Below, piece by piece: positions 55,033 through 63,370 of a stretch of DNA of 64,000 nt (positions within the stretch are counted from its first letter, which is position 1; each line of letters starts with the position of its first letter). A program made the translations under genes and the position numbers. The stretch spans positions 1 to 64,000 of the forward strand of contig NZ_FOTP01000001.1 of assembly GCF_900114605.1 (NCBI RefSeq), given 5' to 3'. The notes below the pieces were generated by a model. That model was not told where the DNA came from. It saw nothing but the letters and a program-made list of their open reading frames with translations, and did not search any database. Source of the stretch: Bradyrhizobium sp. NFR13. Lineage in GTDB: Bacteria > Pseudomonadota > Alphaproteobacteria > Rhizobiales > Xanthobacteraceae.

Positions 55033-56427
55033 GTGGATCAATCATTAGGACCTGTTCAGGACGCCAATTCATTCTTGCGAAGTTTGCTCGCAGCATCGGG
55101 GGACTGCATCAAGGTTCTCGATTTCGACGGCAACCTCATCTTCATGACCGATGGCGGCCAGCGCATCATGGAGGTCACGGATTTCGGCGCGATCAAGGGG
55201 TGCCCATGGCCTGACTTCTGGGAGGGTCAAGGCAATGTCGACGCCAAGGCGGCTGTAAGGGCCGCTCAGCTTGGGCGCACTGGACACTTCCAGGGTTACG
55301 CCACCACGATGGCGGGGACGCCGAAATGGTGGGATGTCACCGTCACCCCCATTTCCGGCCCCAGTGGAAAACCACATCAGCTACTTTCGGTGTCGCGCGA
55401 TATCACTGCATCGCGTGCCGCGGACGTGGCGCTGCAGGCAAGCGAGAGCCAGTTGCGACTCGCCCTCGACGCCGCCGACACTGGAACCTGGGATCTCGAC
55501 CCGCGCACCGGCGTGCTGCAATGGGATCGGCGCTGCTACGAATTGTTCGGCCTTGCCTTCGGCAAACCGATCTCATTCGACGTTTTCTTGCAGGGGCTTC
55601 ATCCCGACGATCGCGACGTCACTGAGAAGGCGTGCCTGGACGCCATGAAGCTGGACGGACCGCAGGCCTATGACATCGAATACCGCACCATCGGCCTCGA
55701 TGACGGCATCGAGCGCTGGTGCTCCGCTAAAGGCAGGGCTGAATTCGAGAATGGCGTCGTTACGCGCTTCATCGGCACCATTCGCGACGTCGGTAAACTG
55801 AAACGTGCCGAGACACAGCAGCAATTGCTGACGCGCGAACTCGAACATCGCATGAAGAACACCATGGCCATGGTCGGCGCCATCGCCAGTCAGACGTTTC
55901 GTACCGCAGCGACCAAGGAAGAGGCTCGGACCATTTTCGATGCGCGCCTCTCCGCACTCAACCATGCGCACGATATCCTGACGGCATCGAGCTGGACCAG
56001 CGCATCGATGCCTACAGTGATCGATGGCGCGCTGGCGCCGCATCGAACCGGCGAAGGGCGCATTCGTGTTTCGGGCCCGGAGGTGGAACTGACGGCCAAG
56101 CAGGCGCTGTCGCTGGCGCTCGCCCTGCATGAACTTGCAACCAATGCCGCAAAGTACGGTGCATTATCCGTTCCAGACGGAACGATCGATATCGACTGGG
56201 CTTGTCACACCGGCAGCGGCGGGCCGACGTTAGGTTTCGCGTGGCGCGAATCCGGCGGCCCCGTCGTCGCACCGCCGACGCGACGTGGATTTGGCTCACG
56301 ACTCATCGAAGGCACGCTGTCGGCCGATTTCGGCAGTTCCGTCAAAATCGAATTTTTGCCCGAAGGGCTCACATGTCGGTTCGAAATCAGATTGAGCGAT
56401 CTGGCTTCGGTACCAGACGAAAGGTGA
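55033..56427 (+). CDS. PAS-PAS HWE-family histidine kinase
   Basis: A 464-aa soluble kinase from GTG 55033 with GAGG upstream. PAS 1 (~11-125) includes DCIKVLDFDGNLIFMTDGG and ends SVSRDITASRAA. PAS 2 (~140-255) includes TGTWDLDPRTGVLQWDRRCYELFG and ends GTIRDVGKLKRAE. The kinase core has RELEHRMKNTMAMV (His272), the N-box HELATNAAKYGAL, and the family WRE in AWRESGGPVV. Its stop overlaps a possible GTG start of the response regulator, so the two form a unit. PAS cofactors are not evident. Confidence 0.9.
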   Translation: MDQSLGPVQDANSFLRSLLAASGDCIKVLDFDGNLIFMTDGGQRIMEVTDFGAIKGCPWPDFWEGQGNVDAKAAVRAAQLGRTGHFQGYATTMAGTPKWWDVTVTPISGPSGKPHQLLSVSRDITASRAADVALQASESQLRLALDAADTGTWDLDPRTGVLQWDRRCYELFGLAFGKPISFDVFLQGLHPDDRDVTEKACLDAMKLDGPQAYDIEYRTIGLDDGIERWCSAKGRAEFENGVVTRFIGTIRDVGKLKRAETQQQLLTRELEHRMKNTMAMVGAIASQTFRTAATKEEARTIFDARLSALNHAHDILTASSWTSASMPTVIDGALAPHRTGEGRIRVSGPEVELTAKQALSLALALHELATNAAKYGALSVPDGTIDIDWACHTGSGGPTLGFAWRESGGPVVAPPTRRGFGSRLIEGTLSADFGSSVKIEFLPEGLTCRFEIRLSDLASVPDER

Positions 56428-56438
56428 CACCAATTTTT

Positions 56439-56831
56439 ATGGCATCACTCCAAGATCCCAACGCACGTGACATACAACGGCCCGCCGTCCTCATTGTCGA
56501 AGACGAGCCTTTGCTCCGCATTCACGCGGCCGGCATCGTCGAGGAAGCCGGCTTCATCGCTATAGAGGCCAACAATGCCGACGAAGCCGTGCGAATTCTC
56601 GAGAGCCGCAACGATATCGTGTTGCTGTTCACTGACGTACAGATGCCAGGTTCCATGGACGGGTTGAAGCTTGCGCACGCGGTGCGCAACCGCTGGCCCC
56701 CGATCAAGATCGTCATCGTTTCCGGCCACTTGCAAGTCGCACAGCACGATCTGCCTCAGGATAGTCGTTTTTTCGGCAAGCCATTTGAGACGACGAAGAT
56801 GATCGCGGAACTGCGCGCCCTGATCGGCTAG
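56439..56831 (+). CDS. Single-domain response regulator partnered with the HWE kinase
   Basis: A 130-aa receiver: VLIVEDEPLLRIHAAGIVEEAGF, phosphoacceptor D66 in LFTDVQMPGSMDGLKLAHAV, Thr/Ser in VIVSGH and Lys in FFGKPFET. There is no output domain. ATG 56439 is listed; a GTG at 56424 overlapping the kinase stop (GTGA) would add five residues. It is strikingly similar to the receiver fused to the HWE kinase at 27248-28417. Confidence 0.87.
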   Translation: MASLQDPNARDIQRPAVLIVEDEPLLRIHAAGIVEEAGFIAIEANNADEAVRILESRNDIVLLFTDVQMPGSMDGLKLAHAVRNRWPPIKIVIVSGHLQVAQHDLPQDSRFFGKPFETTKMIAELRALIG

Positions 56832-56842
56832 AGCCGTCGGTA

Positions 56843-57034
56843 TTAGGCGGCCTGCTCACTCGCGATCGCGCGGTCGATGGCGTCGATCACGTTTTGAATC
56901 TCGACAAACTTCATGCGCGCCCGTTCCGCATTGTCGCGATTGAACGGTGCAGCGAGAACTTTCGCATGCGCATCCCGGTCTTCGATCATGCGCGCGCGAG
57001 CAGCCTTGAGCGTATCCAGACGTTCACTCATCAT
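56843..57034 (-). CDS. Small helical hypothetical protein
   Basis: A 63-aa protein (two adjacent ATGs at 57034 and 57031) with AGGAGATGAGG upstream: MMSERLDTLKAARARMIEDRDAHAKVLAAPFNRDNAERARMKFVEIQNVIDAIDRAI. A coiled-coil-like helical hairpin. Unnamed, but frequent in this group of bacteria. Confidence 0.75.
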   Translation of the reverse strand: MMSERLDTLKAARARMIEDRDAHAKVLAAPFNRDNAERARMKFVEIQNVIDAIDRAIASEQAA

Positions 57035-57078
57035 GGCCTCATCTCCTGATCGGACGCCGACACATGGTAACAACAACG

Positions 57079-57109
57079 AAGCCCGCCGGTGAACATCACC
57101 GACGGGCTT
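57079..57109. terminator. Hairpin between cspA and the small helical gene
   Basis: AAGCCCG and CGGGCTT with inner CGGTGA / TCACCG form a near-perfect 14-bp stem around ACA, with one C-A mismatch. It lies after the cspA stop on the minus strand. T-runs are weak on both sides. Confidence 0.6.
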
Positions 57110-57195
57110 CATCACTTCCAAATATCATGCGCTTGAGCGCGATATGTCGATCAGCAGATCCCAGTACATCCGTGGTAATCGGCCGATCTTCAATC

Positions 57196-57405
57196 TTAGA
57201 TCGCGCGGAGATCTTCCGCGCTGGTCTTGCCGCGCATCTTGTCAGCCTTGGCTTCGAAAGAAACCTTCTGGCCTTCATTGAGCGAACCCAATCCGGCCCG
57301 TTCGACTGCACTGATGTGAACGAACACATCCTGGCCGCCGTCATCAGGCTGAATGAAACCGAAACCCTTGGTCGCGTTGAACCACTTAACTGTACCGACT
57401 GTCAT
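57196..57405 (-). CDS. cspA: Cold-shock protein (CspA family)
   Basis: A 69-aa OB-fold RNA/DNA chaperone. RNP1 KGFGFI (residues 13-18) and RNP2 VFVHIS (27-32) are intact in [24 protein letters not shown] and [19 protein letters not shown] lies eight bases before ATG. The upstream 221 bases (57406-57626) are AT-rich near 57520-57600 and should contain a promoter and 5' leader. Which of several paralogues it is cannot be told. Confidence 0.95.
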   Translation of the reverse strand: MTVGTVKWFNATKGFGFIQPDDGGQDVFVHISAVERAGLGSLNEGQKVSFEAKADKMRGKTSAEDLRAI

Positions 57406-57626
57406 AACTATTCTCCAAGATGCGCGAATGCGCGAACCCTACGCGACATCGCGTGAGCCCGATCCGATTTCAACGATGTCTTGGGGAATGGAGCCGATAT
57501 CGGCGCGGTCAACAAGGCAGAGCATATATTCGAATAAACGTAATATAGGTGATACTTATCTAATTAGCAAGGCCAATAATTACCAGGCTGATTCACACGT
57601 CTTTGACGCAGTGAAGGGGCACGCGA

Positions 57627-58328
57627 GTGAACACACCAAAGCCACGATCGCCGGTTCTGGCCGAACTTCGCTTCGCCGAGCGACAGCGTGAATTCGACCG
57701 CCTCGACCTCGCGGAACGCTTCGCGCTGATCCATCGCACCAATCTGTGGGGCGCAGAAACCTCCCAATCCGGTCTCGGCTCAGAGCTGAACGCGACATCA
57801 TCGCTGCGACGAGAGCTGTCGCAGCTTCTCAAGCGTCTCGAGATCACAACACTCCTCGATCTGCCCTGCGGTGACTTCACCTGGATGGCTCAGATGGATC
57901 TCAGAGGCATCACCTATCTCGGTGCCGACATCGTGCCCGCGATCATCGCAGTCAATGATGCACGCTACGGGCGCCCAGGCCAGATCGAGTTCCGCCAGCT
58001 CGATCTCGTCAGCGATCCCTTGCCCGCTGCCGATCTGGTGCTGTGCCGCGACTGCCTGGTGCATCTGTCATTCGCCAACATCAACCGCGCCATTGCCAAT
58101 CTGAAACGCTCCGGCGCCCGCTGGCTGCTGACCACGACATTCCCCGACGCATCAGCCAATCGCGACATCGATGACGGCGACTGGCGCGCGCTGAACATGC
58201 AGCAGGCTCCATTCCTGTTTCCCGCGCCTGAGATCGTGATCAACGAAGGCTGTACGGAAGCCGGCGGTGACTATGCCGACAAGTCGCTAGGGCTGTGGCG
58301 TGTGGAAGACCTGCCGGGCGATGCGTGA
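57627..58328 (+). CDS. Class I SAM-dependent methyltransferase
   Basis: A 233-aa protein from GTG 57627 (GAAGGGG upstream). The SAM-binding motif I reads TTLLDLPCGDFTWM (about residues 74-87), followed by YLGADIVPAIIAVN and DLVLCRDCLVHLSFANINRAI. The N-terminal ~60 residues are helical. The substrate is unknown. It is divergent from cspA and convergent with the PhzF-like gene. Confidence 0.82.
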   Translation: MNTPKPRSPVLAELRFAERQREFDRLDLAERFALIHRTNLWGAETSQSGLGSELNATSSLRRELSQLLKRLEITTLLDLPCGDFTWMAQMDLRGITYLGADIVPAIIAVNDARYGRPGQIEFRQLDLVSDPLPAADLVLCRDCLVHLSFANINRAIANLKRSGARWLLTTTFPDASANRDIDDGDWRALNMQQAPFLFPAPEIVINEGCTEAGGDYADKSLGLWRVEDLPGDA

Positions 58329-58335
58329 TTCACGC

Positions 58336-59247
58336 TTAGAGGTCGATGCGGCCCTGCATCACCGGCACACAGCGGCCGAAAATACGAACGCTCTCGACAT
58401 GCCCGTCGCGCTTCCGCACCTCGACCTCAATCAGGCTGCGGCGCCCCATCTCCACGCCCTGCTCGATGGTGATGTTACAGACCGCCTCTCGGCGCGGATC
58501 GAGCGTGACGAGATAGGCGCCGAGCGCCGCAGAGGCGCTGCCGGTGGCAGGATCTTCGGGAACATTGTCGAGCGGCGCGAACATCCGCGCACGCAGGTGA
58601 TCGAAACCATTGCCGGTACGGACATAGATGAAGGCCGAGAAACGATCGTCGGGAGAGTGATGTTTCTGTTCGGCCTGCGCGAAGGCCGTTGTGTTCGGCC
58701 GCGCGGACGCGAGCGCATCGAGACTGGCGAGTTCAGCCACCGCGAAAGGCAGACCGACGGACACCATGCGCGGCGCGTGCGTTGACGTGACGATGGCCTC
58801 GGGCGTGAGCGATATGCAGGCAGCCATCATGTCACGATCAATCTCACCCTGCATCGTGAGTGGCTGCGGCGCGACGAAGCCGGCGCCGACAATGGCGTCG
58901 CCATCGCGCAGCAGATCGAGATGGACGAGGCCTGCCTTCTCCTCGAACACCATGTGATCGCCGATCGGCCTGCCGAAGCCCGTGCCCTGGCGACCAAGCA
59001 CATAAGCGGTGCCGACATTGGGATGACCGGCAAAAGGGATTTCAGTCGTCGGCGTGAAGATGCGAACGCGTGCAGTATGCGCGGAATCATCCGGGGGAAA
59101 CACGAAGGTCGTTTCCGAATAGTTGAACTCGGTGGCGATCTTCTGCAGCACCCCCTCGTCGATGCCGCGGGCATCGGGAATAACCGCGAGCGGATTGCCG
59201 CCGAAACGCTGGTCCGTGAACACATCCACGGTGACATAGTCGATCAT
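58336..59247 (-). CDS. PhzF-family isomerase/epimerase-like protein
   Basis: A 303-aa protein: VTVDVFTDQRFGGNPLAVI at the start, catalytic Glu in NYSETTFVFPP, and PFAGHPNVGTAYVLG. The second-half mirror motif is DPATGSASAALGAYL. Most members outside phenazine clusters are enzymes of unknown substrate, and no other phenazine gene is seen here. Confidence 0.9.
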   Translation of the reverse strand: MIDYVTVDVFTDQRFGGNPLAVIPDARGIDEGVLQKIATEFNYSETTFVFPPDDSAHTARVRIFTPTTEIPFAGHPNVGTAYVLGRQGTGFGRPIGDHMVFEEKAGLVHLDLLRDGDAIVGAGFVAPQPLTMQGEIDRDMMAACISLTPEAIVTSTHAPRMVSVGLPFAVAELASLDALASARPNTTAFAQAEQKHHSPDDRFSAFIYVRTGNGFDHLRARMFAPLDNVPEDPATGSASAALGAYLVTLDPRREAVCNITIEQGVEMGRRSLIEVEVRKRDGHVESVRIFGRCVPVMQGRIDL

Positions 59248-59511
59248 CCTGTAGCCCTCACCATTCCGTTACCGCCGGTATCGCCGACGTAACAGTCGGC
59301 GCCAAGCCCGCGTATTCGTAGCCATAAACCTAGGTATGCCTGCTGCACACCACCGTCCGATTCACCGCAGCCTCGCCATCCCGTAAATCGGATAATGTCA
59401 TGCCGATCCGCTCCCGTTCGAGCTGACCGGCGCGAGCCCGTCAAGTGCAACATCCATGCTTCCCTTGTACCTCCGGCTGAAACAATCGCCGGGCAACCGA
59501 ATGGTGATATC

Positions 59512-60297
59512 ATGCTGATGAACTCCCTCTCCAAGACGACGCTGCGTGCGGTGCTGATGGCGACCATGTGCCTGCTGACGGCACCGATGGCGCAGGCTGC
59601 AACCGCAGCGCCCGTGAAAGCCAAGAACGTCGTGCTGGTGCATGGCGCCTGGGCCGACGGATCGAGCTGGGCCGGCGTCATTCCGCTGTTGCAGAAGGCA
59701 GGCCTGCATGTGACCGCCGTGCAAAATCCGCTGAGCTCGCTGGACGACTCCAATGCTGCCACGCGCCGCGCCCTGGCCCTGCAGGACGGTCCGACCGTCC
59801 TTGTCGCGCATTCCTGGGGCGGCACCGTGATCAGCGACGTCGGCACCGACCCGAAGGTCTCGGCGCTGGTCTATGTCGCTGCCCGCGCGCCAGACGCCAA
59901 TGAGGACTTCGTGGCGCTGTCCGGCAAATTTCCGACGGGCGAGGTGCGCGCCGGCATCCAGACCAATGACGGTTACACGCTGCTCTCCGAAGACGCCTTC
60001 CTGAAATATTTCGCCAATGGCGTTCCGCGCAAACAGGCCGAAGTGCTCTATGCCGTACAGGGCTCGACCGCCGCGTCGATCTTTGCAGGACGCACCAAAG
60101 CGGCGGCCTGGCACGACAAGCCATCATTCTATGCAGTCTCGAAAGAGGACAAGACCATCAATCCCGATCTCGAACGCTTCCTCGCCAAACGCATGAATGC
60201 GACCACGATCGAGCTCAATGCGGGCCATCTGTCGCTGGTCTCGCATCCCAAGGAAGTGGCTGACCTGATCCTCGCCGCCGCAGGCATCAAGAAGTAG
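59512..60297 (+). CDS. Exported alpha/beta hydrolase
   Basis: A 261-aa protein with a signal peptide (KTTLRAVLMATMCLLTAPMAQAA, to about residue 30). The oxyanion HGAW is in VVLVHGAWADGSSWAG, nucleophile Ser101 in VLVAHSWGGTVIS, and His in LNAGHLSLVSHP. It resembles periplasmic esterases of the RutD/salicylate-esterase-like type. ATG 59512 places the signal peptide at the start. The gap upstream (59248-59511) shows no gene. Confidence 0.85.
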   Translation: MLMNSLSKTTLRAVLMATMCLLTAPMAQAATAAPVKAKNVVLVHGAWADGSSWAGVIPLLQKAGLHVTAVQNPLSSLDDSNAATRRALALQDGPTVLVAHSWGGTVISDVGTDPKVSALVYVAARAPDANEDFVALSGKFPTGEVRAGIQTNDGYTLLSEDAFLKYFANGVPRKQAEVLYAVQGSTAASIFAGRTKAAAWHDKPSFYAVSKEDKTINPDLERFLAKRMNATTIELNAGHLSLVSHPKEVADLILAAAGIKK

Positions 60298-60317
60298 AAT
60301 TGTCTCTTCCCCTTTAC

Positions 60318-60344
60318 TGCGCGTCGGGTGTTACCCGGCGCGCA
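60318..60344. terminator. Hairpin after the exported hydrolase
   Basis: TGCGCGTCGGGT pairs with ACCCGGCGCGCA around GTT (12-bp stem, one G-T pair), 20 bases after the stop. No strong T-run follows. Confidence 0.6.
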
Positions 60345-60404
60345 TCGCTTCCATCGATTCAAAAACCATGACGCATGATCCGCGTCGCAACAGGAGGACG
60401 TCCC

Positions 60405-61652
60405 ATGTTCTCACGGAGAGATCTCATGGCAGCAACAGCATCCGGCATCGTGATGACTGCCGCAGCATCCGCACAGGCTGCGACATTCGGCAATCCGGAT
60501 CTGCCGCCGCAGGGCGCGATCAACGCCAAGGGGCCGAACAATCTGAGCGATCCCGGCCCGCAGAACCCAATCATCGCCGGCCAGTTCCCATCCTCGCAAT
60601 TGCCGCCGGCCACGGATGTTGGTGGCATGGCGCTGCCCTGGGCCACGTTCAACAATGCACCGCGGCGTATCCAGAACGGCGGCTGGGCGCGGCAGGTGAC
60701 GCAGGCGGATTTTGCGATCTCGACCACGATCTCCGGCGTCAACATGCGGCTCACCGCCGGTGGCATCCGCGAGATGCATTGGCACCAGGCCGGCGAATGG
60801 GCGATCATGACTTACGGCTCGTGCCGGGTGACCGTGCTCGACAATCAGGGCCGGCCCTATGTGGCCGATGTCAACGCGGGTGACATCTGGTACTTCCCGT
60901 CCGGCGCGCCGCACTCGCTGCAGGGCCTCGGCCCCGATGGCTGCGAATTCGTGATCTGCTTCGATGACGGCCAGGCCAACGAGTTCAATACGTTGCTGCT
61001 GTCGGACTGGATCGCACACACACCGCCGGAAATCCTCGCCAAGAATTTCGGTGTGCCGGTCGAAAGCTTCGCGAAAATCCCGCTGCAAAATCTCTGGATA
61101 TTCCAGGGCACGGTGCCCGGCGCTCTCGCGGCCGATCAGGCCTCATCCTATCGCGATGCGGATGTCGCGCCCTATCCGTTCACCTATTCGCTGGGATCGT
61201 CCAAGCCGGTCAAATCGACACGCAACGGCGAGATCCGGATTGCCGACACCAGCAACTTCACCGCTTCGGCGACGATTGCAGTGGCGTTGGTCACGGTGAA
61301 GCCCGGCGGCATGCGCGAGATGCACTGGCATCCGAATGCCGACGAATGGCAGTATTATCTCGCGGGCCGCGCGCGGATGACCCTGTTCAATTCCGGCCCG
61401 AACGCCACCACCATCGACTTCACATCGGGCGATGTCGGCTATGTGAAACGCAACTTCGGCCACTATATCGAGAACACCGGCGATACCGACCTGCAATTCA
61501 TCGAGGTGTTCCGCACGGCGCATTACGAGGAAGTGTCGCTGTCCGACTGGCTGACGCACACGCCGCCGGCGCTCGTCGCGCAACATCTCAATGTGGCACC
61601 GGAGGTCATCGCCAAATGGCCCCGCCGGGCGCCAGGCATCATGCCGGCCTGA
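60405..61652 (+). CDS. oxdC: Tat-exported bicupin oxalate decarboxylase
   Basis: A 415-aa enzyme that splits oxalate to formate and CO2. It begins with a twin-arginine signal (FSRRDLMAATASGIVMTAAAS). Cupin 1 has metal ligands H125, H127, E131 (EMHWHQAGEW) and H170 (PSGAPHSLQ). The lid segment DDGQANEFNT keeps a Glu (E193) where decarboxylases, unlike oxidases, have one. Cupin 2 repeats the ligands: H307, H309, E314 (EMHWHPNADEWQ) and H353, plus E367 in IEVF. Expected metal is Mn. It acts in the periplasm, so it may handle plant or fungal oxalate. Confidence 0.92.
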   Translation: MFSRRDLMAATASGIVMTAAASAQAATFGNPDLPPQGAINAKGPNNLSDPGPQNPIIAGQFPSSQLPPATDVGGMALPWATFNNAPRRIQNGGWARQVTQADFAISTTISGVNMRLTAGGIREMHWHQAGEWAIMTYGSCRVTVLDNQGRPYVADVNAGDIWYFPSGAPHSLQGLGPDGCEFVICFDDGQANEFNTLLLSDWIAHTPPEILAKNFGVPVESFAKIPLQNLWIFQGTVPGALAADQASSYRDADVAPYPFTYSLGSSKPVKSTRNGEIRIADTSNFTASATIAVALVTVKPGGMREMHWHPNADEWQYYLAGRARMTLFNSGPNATTIDFTSGDVGYVKRNFGHYIENTGDTDLQFIEVFRTAHYEEVSLSDWLTHTPPALVAQHLNVAPEVIAKWPRRAPGIMPA

Positions 61653-61666
61653 CGCTGCAGGACCGC

Positions 61667-61690
61667 ACGGGAAGTCTCAAGACTTCCCGT
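61667..61690. terminator. Bidirectional terminator between oxdC and the serine hydrolase
   Basis: A perfect 11-bp stem, ACGGGAAGTCT / AGACTTCCCGT, around CA lies between two convergent stops. Confidence 0.75.
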
Positions 61691-61702
61691 GTCATTCGGC
61701 GA

Positions 61703-63256
61703 TCAACCGCCCGACTGTCCGTCGATTGCGACATCGACGCCCTCATAGTTCTTGCCGCGAAGACTGATCTTGTCGCCATCGAATGACAGTGTCCATTTCC
61801 GCGATAGTTCGCTCGCGCCGATATTGATGCGCTCGACTTCGAATGCATGATCATCCAGCCACCGTCCCTTCACCGCAAGCGGTCCATAGGGCGTGTCCTT
61901 TCCCTTGCGATACAGTCCGTCGAGACCGATGGGACCGCTGATCATCTCGGGCGGCCGTGCCGAATTACGGCTGTAGAGTTCGAAATCATAATGCGGGTTC
62001 GGGCCGACCAATGTCAGCGTCAGCGATTTCACGCCCAGGGGATTGCGCGCGAAAGTGTAGGTCTTTCCCGAAATAGTCGATGCGATTGCAGGTACGGGTC
62101 CGACCTCTGAGGCTTTCTCTGTCGATATGGCGCGGATGGCGCTCGCGAGCAATTCCGTGCCGGCCGTGTCCGGGTGTATAGCCGTCGGGGATTTGACGGC
62201 AGCCGCGATGGACGGCAGGAGCTTCGTCAGGGCGCAGCGGTCTCTGCCTGTCGTCACCGCCACGAGATCCAGTGCCGGATAGACCACGATCAGCTGACAA
62301 TGATAACCACTCGCCCAATAGACGTTGCTGTCGGGAAGCGCCCAGAAGAAATTCGAATAGCGCCAGGCCGGAGCAAATGAGAGGTGCATGTCCACCGTGG
62401 CGTGGTTCACCTTGTCGATCCAGTCCCGCGGTACAAGCGGTTTACCCTCCCACTCGCCATTGCGCAGATAGAGATAGCCGAACTTCGCCATATCGCGCGG
62501 GTGCAGCGCCAGACCGTATCCACCGGTCGAGATGCCCTGCGGATCGCGCCGCCATGTCCACGCCGTGATACCCAGAGGGCCGAACAGCCTCGCCTTGGCG
62601 TAATCCTCCGTACTCATCCCCGTCACCTTGGCGAGGATCGCGGACAGCAGATGCGGATTGCCGCTATTGTAATTGAAGCCGTCTCCGGGCGTCGCGGCCA
62701 TCTGTCGATTGAGGATGAACTCGATCCACTTCCCGCTTCGCTCCATCTCGATCACAGACAGCGGTGGTCCTTCGCCGAGTCCTTCCTCCCACGTCAATCC
62801 GGAAGTCATGTCCAGCAGACCTTGAAGCGTGATGGCTTTCTTTCTGTCATCGAGGTTGAGGATACTGCGCTCGCCAAAGAATGGCAGCACCGGCTGGTCG
62901 GTGCCCGTCAGCAGACCATCCTTCAAGGCGAATGAGGTCAGCGTCCTAATCACGGCCTTTGTGACGGAGTTGACCACGTGAGGCATGTCCGTGCTGTACG
63001 GCGCATAATAGGCATCCAGTACGATCTTGCCGTGGCGCACGATCAGAATGCTGTCCATGCTTTGGCGAGCACCGAACTCAACCAGTCTGGCGAGCGCTGC
63101 CGGGTCCACGCCCTGCTCTTCCGGCGTGGACGTTTGCCAGCCCTGGGTCGGCCACACCGGAGCCGGAGCTTCGCCGGCAACCGCGTTGCCGAGCAAAGCA
63201 ACAACCATGGCTGAGCCAAGCACATGCTTCAGAACGGGAATTCGTGAAGTTCGCAT
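61703..63256 (-). CDS. Exported serine hydrolase (class C beta-lactamase-like)
   Basis: A 517-aa protein with a signal peptide (PVLKHVLGSAMVVALLGNAVAG). The catalytic S-x-x-K is SVTK in HVVNSVTKAVIRTL (about residue 93), and Y-x-N/S is YNSGN near 197. The C-terminal 150 residues form an extra beta domain (ISGKTYTFARNPLGVKSLTLTLVG ... IDGQSGG). Members include esterases and peptidases, and the class C label does not mean drug resistance. It is convergent with oxdC. Confidence 0.87.
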   Translation of the reverse strand: MRTSRIPVLKHVLGSAMVVALLGNAVAGEAPAPVWPTQGWQTSTPEEQGVDPAALARLVEFGARQSMDSILIVRHGKIVLDAYYAPYSTDMPHVVNSVTKAVIRTLTSFALKDGLLTGTDQPVLPFFGERSILNLDDRKKAITLQGLLDMTSGLTWEEGLGEGPPLSVIEMERSGKWIEFILNRQMAATPGDGFNYNSGNPHLLSAILAKVTGMSTEDYAKARLFGPLGITAWTWRRDPQGISTGGYGLALHPRDMAKFGYLYLRNGEWEGKPLVPRDWIDKVNHATVDMHLSFAPAWRYSNFFWALPDSNVYWASGYHCQLIVVYPALDLVAVTTGRDRCALTKLLPSIAAAVKSPTAIHPDTAGTELLASAIRAISTEKASEVGPVPAIASTISGKTYTFARNPLGVKSLTLTLVGPNPHYDFELYSRNSARPPEMISGPIGLDGLYRKGKDTPYGPLAVKGRWLDDHAFEVERINIGASELSRKWTLSFDGDKISLRGKNYEGVDVAIDGQSGG

Positions 63257-63370
63257 GACGGCCTCGCTGCGAGTTTCAACGCTGCGCGAGAACCATATCT
63301 ACAGCTACAGATTGTTCAACCGAATTGCAGCTTCATTCCGCCGTCCGCGGACTTGCAGATGCACGATCGC

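Noticed and set aside
58336-59247. Phenazine biosynthesis cluster
   Set aside because: Only a PhzF-like gene is present; no other phz genes are nearby.
61703-63256. Antibiotic-resistance beta-lactamase
   Set aside because: Only the general serine-hydrolase fold motifs are present, with a large extra C-terminal domain; resistance cannot be inferred.
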